Origin: an uncultured bacterium
GTDB taxonomy: Bacteria; Cyanobacteriota; Vampirovibrionia; Gastranaerophilales; Gastranaerophilaceae
Assembly (NCBI GenBank): GCA_902788575.1
Contig: CADAKY010000016.1
Location: forward strand, 1-38,255
Direction of reading: 5' to 3'
DNA length: 38,255 nt
A program made the translations under genes and the position numbers. Shown here in pieces: positions 32,134 through 38,255 of the stretch. Numbering within the stretch: the stretch's first letter is position 1; the number at the start of each line of letters is the position of its first letter. A model generated the notes under the pieces. It saw only the letters and a program-made list of their open reading frames with translations. It was not told the origin of the DNA and made no database searches.

Positions 32134-32852
32134 AAAATATCTCCTATTAAAAATATATGTTCTTGATTATTTTTATCTATCAATTTTAAAGCGCCGTTTT
32201 CGGTAACATCTTTTGCTATTCCTGTATAAGTTTTATCAAAAACTTTTACTGAAATCTCCTCATTGAGGAATTCGGCTCTTCTTTTATAATCTTCTCTTAT
32301 TAATAAAAATCCTTCCTCAATAAATCTATTATACAATAAACAAAACTTGGATAATACTTTTTTCAGAAAAACTTCCATATCAGTATACTTACCGGTTTCA
32401 ATATTCAAGGAAGTTGCCGATTGACTAATCTCTGCAAGTTTTTCTTTTTGCGTATTCAAATTCACACCAAAACCAAGTATTAATCCTTCAAGATTTCCAC
32501 CGGCCGAAATCACACTTTCCGCTAAAATACCTGAAATCTTCTTTTTATTAATCCTTATATCATTAGGCCACTTTATTTTTGGAACAATTCCGCATTCTTC
32601 AAAAGTTTGCGCCAAGACTAAGCACAAAAGCTGGGTTAGGTTTGAATACACATCCTTCATTTTATCGGATGGCTTTAAAACAATACTTGCATATATATTA
32701 TCCTTGCCTAAAAAATTCCAACTGCGGCTAAATCTTCCTCGGCCTTCCGTTTGTTTTGAAGTATAAACAACTGTCATATCAGAAAGGTTATTTATATTTT
32801 CTTTTGCATATTTATTTGTTGAATCAATCTCTTCTAAATATAAATAATTCAT
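32130..32852 (-). CDS. birA: Biotin-protein ligase
   Basis: Monofunctional BirA (240 aa, no N-terminal HTH). Attaches biotin via biotinyl-5'-AMP to the EAMKMET lysine. Visible are the DSTN block (residues 10-13), the GRGR biotin loop (37-40), KWPND (94-98), KKISGILAE, the LGFGVNLN strand, and the C-terminal SH3-like domain (GIAKDVTENGALKLID). It is first in the operon birA-oadG-oadA-oadB, so ligase and biotin substrate are made together. No ribosome site is visible: TATAAT ends 6 bases before the ATG, which suggests a leaderless transcript. Confidence 0.93.
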   Translation of the reverse strand: MNYLYLEEIDSTNKYAKENINNLSDMTVVYTSKQTEGRGRFSRSWNFLGKDNIYASIVLKPSDKMKDVYSNLTQLLCLVLAQTFEECGIVPKIKWPNDIRINKKKISGILAESVISAGGNLEGLILGFGVNLNTQKEKLAEISQSATSLNIETGKYTDMEVFLKKVLSKFCLLYNRFIEEGFLLIREDYKRRAEFLNEEISVKVFDKTYTGIAKDVTENGALKLIDKNNQEHIFLIGDIL

Positions 32853-32869
32853 AAATCTATTATATAATA

Positions 32870-32895
32870 AACAACCACCCTATCGGATGGTTGTT
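32870..32895 (-). terminator. Terminator after the multi-pass unknown gene
   Basis: AACAACCATCC / GGGTGGTTGTT on the minus strand, followed by TTATTATATAAT. It overlaps the promoter region of birA. Confidence 0.7.
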
Positions 32896-32916
32896 CATAT
32901 ATTTTATTAAAATTTA

Positions 32917-34974
32917 TTATGCGGCTTTTTTATCTTCAGCTAATTTTTCTGCTGCCAATCTTGCTTTTTTCTTCTCTGCAATATTTGCATTCCATTTATC
33001 ACCTAACATATTTGCAAGCGGTGTTATAAGAACCGGCGTAGCATATCTGTATATTAATGTAAACACTGTTATTGAAGCTAAAGTTCTGATACCTTTTAAT
33101 CGTTTACCCAGTTTTTCAGGTGATATAGGTACTTTTTTGCCCTCCAGTTTGGCTATATCGATAGCCTGATGATTAGCACCGGAATAATCATACCCTCTCT
33201 TTTTAACCCAGCTGTTTATTGCCTTATTCACCGTATAAGCTGCTATTGTCGGCACTACAAAACATAATCCCTGATTGATAGCAAGAGTTCTGCGTCTGTC
33301 ATGTTCAATATCTTTCTTTGTTAATGTTTGATGAACGTATACACTGCTTGTAATCAATGAACCTAAAGCACTCATATGTTCCGTTACGTTACCCGGAAGT
33401 TTTGATATTTTTTGAGAAATATTATAAAAAGCTTCAGATTCAATCAGATGACGTCCATATAAATTTCCAAAGAATTTACCTATCGGATCTAAAACGTACT
33501 TTTGGAAAAATTGAGTAACACCATCAAGAAATCTTATATTAGATTTAGCTTTGAAAGATACTGCATTTTTTTTGTCTTTTTCAGGCACTGTTTCTTTTTG
33601 TATGTTACTTTTTGTTTCTGTTTTAGCTTTATCACTTGATTTACTTAAATGAAGAACATTTTTCATTACCCAAGGTATAATAGCAACCGTTGCTGCTGCA
33701 ACAGGAACCCTGAATAATAAATCAGGCAGCCAAGTTAAAGATTTAATCAAACCGTCATTGGCTCTGTCTGCGTCTACCATTTTGTTTGTAATTTCAGTCC
33801 CCAATTCACCGTCTTTACCGTTATTTTGATATGTGACAAACTTGTATTCATTATCTTTATTGTCAAATCGTTTACTTCCGGAAATTCTGTTTCTGTATTC
33901 AGCAGTTTCATAAGGAGATGAAATCCCTATTTCATCAAGGTTTAATTTCCATTGGTTACCTTTTACGTCTTTCCATTCTCTAAAATCTTTAACTTTTCCT
34001 GCATCGTTATATACAGATTTGACGTCCAATGTACTCCAATAAGTTTTATCTTCTCTTGCACATTCCAAAAATCTTTCAAAATAAACTCTGTTAATGTCTT
34101 TCAATAAAATTTGACATTCACTCATACCTTCTTCTTCGACGGTAATTCCAAGTCTGTCCATGTTAATTACATCATACAATTTTCTGCCGTCTTTTAACAC
34201 AACATCATTAAATGATTTATCTTTTTGAGAAGGCCAATCTACATCTACTTTTAAGATCTTTTTATAAGTTTCATCCGAAACCTCTGCCAGATTCTTAAAC
34301 TTAGGAAGTCTCTCGCATTCTTTCATATCATCTATAAAGAAATTTTTGGATGTATCCAGCCATTCCTTAATAGGAAGTCTTTTTCCATCTTTTTCAATAG
34401 AATTTAAATCTACATGAGGATATAATCTTTTCAAAGTTTTAGCTGAAAGATTTCTTCTCATCTCTTTCATTACATAATCTGCACCTGCCTTAAATGGTGC
34501 TGTAAGAACAAATGCAGTTATAAATCCGATTATCCCTGAAGCTGCGGCTTGTCCTGCTGCGTAATTATTATCTTCTTTATTCTTTTTTGTAGGAATAGCC
34601 ACTATTGTACCGGCACGAGCCGCACAAGCTATTGCTGCTACACCGGCTGTTACGAGAGTCTCATAACCTACTCCGTCTAAAATTCCATTAAAAAAGGAGC
34701 TTTTTGATAATTTAGCCCCTCCTTTTACCTCGGGGTTGGCTTTTTCTGCTATTTCACCAACCTTCTTTGCCGCGCTCTTAATAACCTTTTTACCGTTTCG
34801 TATAACCGGACCTTTGTGTCCAAACGTAAGTGTCGAACTATATTTGAACAAATCAGACATATCCTGTCCCACCTGCTCCGAATAATTTTTTAATCTAAAA
34901 TCCCTATTCTCCGATACATTTGATAATTGTTGGTTTTGTCTTAGGTTTAGATTTTGCGTTGAATGAATTTTCAT
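32917..34974 (-). CDS. Large multi-pass protein of unknown function
   Basis: A 685-aa protein I do not recognise. Layout: a hydrophilic N-terminus with LTFGHKGPVIRNGKK; two hydrophobic helices (VTAGVAAIACAARAGTIVAI and GIIGFITAFVLTAPF, about residues 110-170); a 250-residue soluble charged domain with VDVDW and YWSTLDVKS segments; a helix RVPVAAATVAIIPWVM (about 430-447); a second motif VSFKAKSNIRFLDGV; and two more helices near the end (VVPTIAAYTVNKA, ITVFTLIYRYATPV). The tail is Lys/Ala-rich. ATG at 34974 is preferred over TTG 34986. Membrane topology is clear; function is not. Confidence 0.7.
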   Translation of the reverse strand: MKIHSTQNLNLRQNQQLSNVSENRDFRLKNYSEQVGQDMSDLFKYSSTLTFGHKGPVIRNGKKVIKSAAKKVGEIAEKANPEVKGGAKLSKSSFFNGILDGVGYETLVTAGVAAIACAARAGTIVAIPTKKNKEDNNYAAGQAAASGIIGFITAFVLTAPFKAGADYVMKEMRRNLSAKTLKRLYPHVDLNSIEKDGKRLPIKEWLDTSKNFFIDDMKECERLPKFKNLAEVSDETYKKILKVDVDWPSQKDKSFNDVVLKDGRKLYDVINMDRLGITVEEEGMSECQILLKDINRVYFERFLECAREDKTYWSTLDVKSVYNDAGKVKDFREWKDVKGNQWKLNLDEIGISSPYETAEYRNRISGSKRFDNKDNEYKFVTYQNNGKDGELGTEITNKMVDADRANDGLIKSLTWLPDLLFRVPVAAATVAIIPWVMKNVLHLSKSSDKAKTETKSNIQKETVPEKDKKNAVSFKAKSNIRFLDGVTQFFQKYVLDPIGKFFGNLYGRHLIESEAFYNISQKISKLPGNVTEHMSALGSLITSSVYVHQTLTKKDIEHDRRRTLAINQGLCFVVPTIAAYTVNKAINSWVKKRGYDYSGANHQAIDIAKLEGKKVPISPEKLGKRLKGIRTLASITVFTLIYRYATPVLITPLANMLGDKWNANIAEKKKARLAAEKLAEDKKAA

Positions 34975-35054
34975 TACTGTTTCCAATCTAATTATGTACT
35001 ACACTATTAATCATAAAACAAATCAAAATATTTTTTGCTAGTTCGTTAAAAATT

Positions 35055-35063
35055 TGTTACAAT
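35055..35063 (+). promoter_or_regulatory. Extended -10 of the secreted-protein gene
   Basis: TGT-TACAAT, 35 bases before the ATG at 35098, in the same extended -10 form as at 7367 and 11620. Confidence 0.4.
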
Positions 35064-35097
35064 TAGGGGGTAAATATATCAGAGAGTGGATTTCAAA

Positions 35098-35925
35098 ATG
35101 TTAAGAATTGTAATAATTACACTTTTTATAATGTTTTTTTCTTTAGAGCATGCCCAAGCATTCGATTTGGACATGACTGTTGATGATGATATCAGAAAAA
35201 ATTATAATTCGTCAAAGCTTATTAAAGACACTCAAACAGAAGATGCAGAAACACTTCCGGCTTTACCGGAAAACTTAAAAAACAATAATACTCCGAATTA
35301 CACAAAACAAGAAAAATATACACCTCCGGCAAAAATAATATCAACAGGAAGTACAAAAATTCCAAAAGGTACAAGTTTTAATGTCGTAAACAATTCACAG
35401 ATTTCAGATTGGCAAAGAAAAGGGACAAAAGTTAAATTTACCTTAAAAACACAGGTTGCTAAACGTAAATATTTAATACCTTCAGGAACAACATTCACAG
35501 GTGAAGTGATTGAATCTCACCAGCCTCAAATCACCTGCAACGGAGGTCTTGTTGTAATCAGAATAAGAACTATTACATATAAAGGACAAAGTTATCCCTT
35601 AAATGCTTATGTAACAAAAGCTAACGACAAAAAAATATTCTTAAATGATATTAAAGGTGAAAGAAAATATTTAAAAACAGTTTGGAAAAAGGGAAATTGG
35701 GGACGTACATTGTTTGGCAGAATGCTCACCTTGACGATAAATCTTGGCGGTGAAGGTTCTACTATACTGCTTTCTCCATTTCCGTTTATGTACGGAACAA
35801 TTTGTTTAGGTTTAAATACTTTAACGTCGCCTATTTGCGCATTTTTTAATAAAGGCGGTCATGTGAATATTCCTGCCGGTTCAAAATTCAGAATTAAGCT
35901 TTTACAAGACAGCTATGTTGATTAG
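35098..35925 (+). CDS. Secreted protein of unknown function
   Basis: A 275-aa exported protein: signal peptide of about 20 residues (LRIVIITLFIMFFSLEHAQA) with a likely cut before FDLD. An acidic, Pro/Thr-rich linker follows, then a beta-rich domain (PKGTSFNVVNNSQISDW, KVKFTLKTQV, LIPSGTTFTGEVIE). A hydrophobic Gly/Pro stretch (GEGSTILLSPFPFMYGTI) is next, and the end reads HVNIPAGSKFRIKLLQD. The repeated IP[AKS]G.[KST]F pattern (three times) suggests related beta units, as in VirB10/TrbI-type or barrel-sandwich domains, but I cannot assign a family. ATG 35098 is preferred over GTG 35086, which lies next to the ribosome site. Confidence 0.7.
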   Translation: MLRIVIITLFIMFFSLEHAQAFDLDMTVDDDIRKNYNSSKLIKDTQTEDAETLPALPENLKNNNTPNYTKQEKYTPPAKIISTGSTKIPKGTSFNVVNNSQISDWQRKGTKVKFTLKTQVAKRKYLIPSGTTFTGEVIESHQPQITCNGGLVVIRIRTITYKGQSYPLNAYVTKANDKKIFLNDIKGERKYLKTVWKKGNWGRTLFGRMLTLTINLGGEGSTILLSPFPFMYGTICLGLNTLTSPICAFFNKGGHVNIPAGSKFRIKLLQDSYVD

Positions 35926-35988
35926 TTAAGTTGCGGGATTTATTTTGTTTTTAATTTTTTATACACTTCAAACAAAAGGAGTCTGTAT

Positions 35989-36558
35989 ATGAAATTTGAA
36001 GCATCTGAAACTAAACAATTACTCATAAATGCTTTTGCCGGAGAGTCACAAGCAAGAAATAAATACACAATCTATGCAAAAAAAGCAAAAAAAGACGGAT
36101 TTAATTTAATCAGCGATATTTTTCTTGAAACTGCAGAAAATGAACGTGAGCATGCAAAACTTTTTTACAAAGAAATTCCGAACGGTTTTTATTCACCAAA
36201 TGCAAACTATCCTTTTTTCATTGGTGAAACTTATGAAAATCTTATTTCGGCATCTTCAGCAGAACGCGATGAATGGGAGAACGTTTATAAATATGCGTCC
36301 CAAACAGCTAAAGCAGAAGGATTTGATGATATATCGATACTCTTTTCAAATATAGCAAGCATAGAAAAACGTCATTCTCACAGATTTTTAACATTGGCAG
36401 AAGAAATTAAAAATGAAACTTTATATAAAAAAGCAGAAGTTCATCAATGGATATGCACAAAATGCGGATACACTCACATTGGCAAAGAAGCCCCGTGCTC
36501 ATGCCCTGTTTGTAAACACGAACAAGAATATTTTAAATTATATTCTGAGAAATTTTAA
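35989..36558 (+). CDS. Rubrerythrin
   Basis: A 189-aa peroxide-reducing diiron protein of anaerobes. The four-helix domain supplies ligands in FAGESQARNKY, ENEREHAK, and AEGFDDISILFSNIASIEKRHSHR. The C-terminal rubredoxin domain has WICTKCGYTHIG...CPVC, with two Cys pairs for the FeS4 site. Electrons from rubredoxin partners reduce H2O2 to water. AAAGGAG precedes the ATG. It stands alone, followed by a bidirectional terminator. Confidence 0.96.
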   Translation: MKFEASETKQLLINAFAGESQARNKYTIYAKKAKKDGFNLISDIFLETAENEREHAKLFYKEIPNGFYSPNANYPFFIGETYENLISASSAERDEWENVYKYASQTAKAEGFDDISILFSNIASIEKRHSHRFLTLAEEIKNETLYKKAEVHQWICTKCGYTHIGKEAPCSCPVCKHEQEYFKLYSEKF

Positions 36559-36563
36559 TTAAC

Positions 36564-36590
36564 AAAAAACCCTCCCGAAGGAGGGTTTAA
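36564..36590. terminator. Bidirectional terminator
   Basis: AAACCCTCC-CGAA-GGAGGGTTT. On the minus strand the loop reads TTCG and is followed by six T, a strong terminator for the 36610 gene; on the plus strand it ends the rubrerythrin transcript. Confidence 0.93.
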
Positions 36591-36609
36591 CAATAATATA
36601 ATTAACTTA

Positions 36610-36966
36610 TTAGCTCAAAGCCAATAATGATTTTACTGAACGAGCATTTTCTTTAACGCCTTCATCTGAATGCATATTAATAGTATCATCAAGAATTTTG
36701 ATAACTTCAGATTTGTCCTTCAAAGAAAGTATTTCATTAATTGTACTCATTGCAACAGACGGAGAAAGGTCATTAATACCTTTTCCCTGATTGATTATAA
36801 CAACTTTTAATGAGTCATGAACATTTTTTCTGACCAAAGCACGTGAAGTATATTCTCTTACTTCATTATCGGGAGAATTTGTCCCAAGTTCTTCCAAAAC
36901 ATCGATTGAAGAATGATCCTGATGTGCAGTAAGTGCATCAATAATTTCTATAACATTTTTATTCAT
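36610..36966 (-). CDS. Small helical (HEAT-like) protein
   Basis: A 118-aa all-helical protein. Spacing of EVREYTSRALVRKNVHDSLKVV and EGVKENARSVKSLLAL resembles HEAT-type helical repeats (DNEVREYTSRAL is HEAT-like). No signal peptide or membrane helix. Its start overlaps the stop of the upstream gene by 1 base, with AAGGAGG inside that gene, so the two are an operon and probably act together. Function unknown. Confidence 0.65.
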   Translation of the reverse strand: MNKNVIEIIDALTAHQDHSSIDVLEELGTNSPDNEVREYTSRALVRKNVHDSLKVVIINQGKGINDLSPSVAMSTINEILSLKDKSEVIKILDDTINMHSDEGVKENARSVKSLLALS

Positions 36967-37589
36967 TACGCAACCTCCTTAGCAGCCAAAGCAATTTCTT
37001 CTTCCCATAAAGCTTTTAATTCAGCTACGCTTGTATCTTTATTAATTTTTGAGTGGTGAATTTTTCCGATTAAAGCAGTCCACTTGTCCGCAATGCCGTT
37101 ACCAAGCTCGGTTACGTTTGTATTTATTGAAGAAATCTTCTCTGAAATTCTTTCAGAAATACCATTTTTTAAACCGGATACTGAATCAGTTATAGAATGT
37201 CCGATATCTTTTCCTAAATCAATAATATCTTTATTCATAATTTCAGAAATAGTTCTTAAGCCCTTGATATCTGAAATATTAGTATTCTTAGCGTAATCCC
37301 ATGCAGAAGAGATTCCTGTACGAATTCTTTTAACAAAATTTATAATAGGTTCTGTAATAGAATTATGCAATTTAGTCATACTACCCATTACAGAAGATGT
37401 TATTAATTTCAATTTATTTGTTTTTTCATTGTTCTTAAAGCTTACCAAAACATCAGCACATACTAACGGATCAATAGTATTGCCTTCAAAGTCTTGGTAC
37501 TTAAACGGATTTGTTGATGAGTTGCGTTTTGTCTTAAACGGGCTGATTATTTTACCCAAGTTAAGATCTACTTTTTGTATTTTTGCCAT
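36966..37589 (-). CDS. Hypothetical helical protein
   Basis: A 207-aa protein without recognised domain. The N-terminal 50 residues are basic and polar; the middle and C-terminal part is amphipathic helix with repeated KNGISERISEKISSINTNV-like periodicity, suggesting coiled coil. No signal peptide. AAAGGAA precedes the ATG. First gene of a two-gene operon with the HEAT-like protein. Its upstream region holds the palindrome CTAGTTA-gatttct-TAACTAG (37602-37622). Confidence 0.6.
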   Translation of the reverse strand: MAKIQKVDLNLGKIISPFKTKRNSSTNPFKYQDFEGNTIDPLVCADVLVSFKNNEKTNKLKLITSSVMGSMTKLHNSITEPIINFVKRIRTGISSAWDYAKNTNISDIKGLRTISEIMNKDIIDLGKDIGHSITDSVSGLKNGISERISEKISSINTNVTELGNGIADKWTALIGKIHHSKINKDTSVAELKALWEEEIALAAKEVA

Positions 37590-37601
37590 AATATTCCTTT
37601 C

Positions 37602-37622
37602 CTAGTTAGATTTCTTAACTAG
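37602..37622. promoter_or_regulatory. Palindrome upstream of the 37589 gene
   Basis: CTAGTTA and TAACTAG arms around 7 bases, 13 bases before the start codon and overlapping the ribosome site region. Could be an operator or a 5' RNA hairpin. Confidence 0.4.
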
Positions 37623-37757
37623 AATAGAATACCAATTATAAAGTAAAAAAAAATCATAAGAACGGAGGATATATTAGTATTTTAACCTATAACTAAAGTT
37701 GGAAATTTAGCTTTACAAGTAAAAATATCTTAGATATAATTTAGTAAGCAATCATAA

Positions 37758-37844
37758 AGAGGGGTGTCCGAGTGGTTGATGGTGCGATCTTGGAAGGGTC
37801 GTGTAGGGGCAACTCTACCGTGGGTTCGAATCCCATCCCCTCTG
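37758..37844 (+). tRNA. tRNA-Ser(GGA)
   Basis: Acceptor AGAGGGG/CCCCTCT with discriminator G, anticodon loop CTTGGAA (anticodon GGA), long class II variable arm, T-arm with GGTTCGAATCCC. CCA not encoded. Confidence 0.95.
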
Positions 37845-37847
37845 TAT

Positions 37848-37883
37848 AAAAACCGGTTTAATTTTTGTCAGACCGGTTTTTAT
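37848..37883 (+). terminator. Terminator after tRNA-Ser
   Basis: AAAAACCGGT / ACCGGTTTTT stem with a 14-base loop and T-rich tail. Confidence 0.85.
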
Positions 37884-38118
37884 TTGGGATGTGATGTATT
37901 TTTACCTTTTAACAGGACATTTGGTCGGAAGGGGTAAATAAATTTAGCTAGCAAAATAGCCAAGTTTAGTAGATATTGGCGATTTTGTATAGTCGGAAAT
38001 AGCCCTCAAAATTCCCAAAATAGAATTTTGAGAGAGTAAATATTAGCCTCAAATGCCGACAAAATCTTAATCATACAAGAGAACAAAAATAGGTAATTTG
38101 AAAAATTATTCTCTAAAA
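37884..38118. other. Gene-free hairpin-rich gap
   Basis: No credible CDS. Contains CTCAAAATTC/GAATTTTGAG (38005-38032) nested inside GATTTTGT...CGG / CCGACAAAATC, and AGAGAA...TTCTCT further on. The structure looks like a decayed long palindrome leading into the REP-like copies. Confidence 0.5.
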
Positions 38119-38140
38119 ATAGGTCGGGCTTTAGCCCGAC
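38119..38140 (+). repeat. REP-like hairpin (ATAG foot)
   Basis: ATAG followed by GTCGGGCT-TT-AGCCCGAC, an 8-bp perfect stem. Confidence 0.6.
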
Positions 38141-38158
38141 ACATATTTTTAAGTTATT

Positions 38159-38180
38159 GACGGGTTAAAACCCGTCCTAT
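38159..38180 (-). repeat. REP-like hairpin (ATAG foot)
   Basis: GACGGGTT-AA-AACCCGTC then CTAT; the minus strand reads ATAG and then the hairpin. Opposite orientation to the copy at 38119, 18 bases away. Confidence 0.6.
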
Positions 38181-38233
38181 TTACTCTATTTTTAACCCAA
38201 ACTGTACCATATGAATCGGTATATCTAGTTATT

Positions 38234-38255
38234 GTTGGGTTAAAAACCCAACCTA
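38234..38255 (-). repeat. REP-like hairpin at the window edge
   Basis: GTTGGGTT-AAA-AACCCAAC then CTA, cut by the end of the window. Expected to continue as CTAC. Confidence 0.55.

Overview
The window is an AT-rich chromosomal segment from a diderm, anaerobic-type bacterium. I think it is most likely a gut Gastranaerophilales (Melainabacteria/Vampirovibrionia, the non-photosynthetic relatives of Cyanobacteria). This rests on a GFTLSEVLITLG-type prepilin, EF-hand proteins without signal peptides, several unrecognised proteins with a short N-terminal F[KG] motif, LpxI (lipid A, hence an outer membrane) next to a MurT-like ligase, and an Na+-pumping oxaloacetate decarboxylase plus rubrerythrin. 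The taxonomy is inference; no rRNA gene is present.

Layout. 1-2.2 kb: an EF-hand protein, dxr (MEP isoprenoid pathway) and a small membrane protein. 2.2-6.9 kb, minus strand: S41 protease-bioF, a secreted HExxH protein and a MurT-like ligase. 7-8.5 kb, plus strand: four small membrane proteins forming a duplicated YtxG/DUF948-like plus YtxH module. 8.5-8.9 kb: tRNA-Leu(UAA) preceded by two tandem palindromic units built from tRNA-Leu sequence. 8.9-11.3 kb: nadB-nadC (NAD synthesis, no nadA here). 11.4-13.0 kb: a hairpin-dense leader and an Na+-dependent NSS transporter. 13.0-13.5 kb: a tangle of tRNA-Lys fragments beside an intact tRNA-Lys(UUU). 13.5-18.3 kb: a TOPRIM protein, lpxI, a large EF-hand/Ig-like protein and a prepilin. 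18.4-21.1 kb: DUF475/TerC protein, tRNA nucleotidyltransferase and a glycosyltransferase, tightly packed. 21.1-26.2 kb: a divergent XRE/AbrB regulator pair and a surface-glycan cluster. 26.3-27.4 kb: a small membrane protein and an HflC-like SPFH protein. 27.9-32.9 kb, minus strand: an unknown protein and the operon birA-oadG-oadA-oadB. 32.9-37.6 kb: unknown proteins, one secreted, plus rubrerythrin. 37.7-38.3 kb: tRNA-Ser(GGA) and a repeat-rich tail.

How the genes connect. BioF makes a biotin precursor, BirA attaches biotin, and OadA carries it on a C-terminal lysine. OadABG would export Na+, which the NSS symporter could use. LpxI, the MurT-like protein, the S41 protease and the glycan cluster belong to the cell envelope.

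The most unusual content is non-coding. Two tRNA loci 4.4 kb apart (Leu and Lys) are each flanked by decayed, inverted and duplicated pieces of their own tRNA, and both carry the same 23-nt hairpin. A REP-like hairpin family with GTAG/ATAG feet, a second C-rich repeat family, G-rich tandem repeats and a GTCATTGCGAG-type palindrome occupy other gaps.
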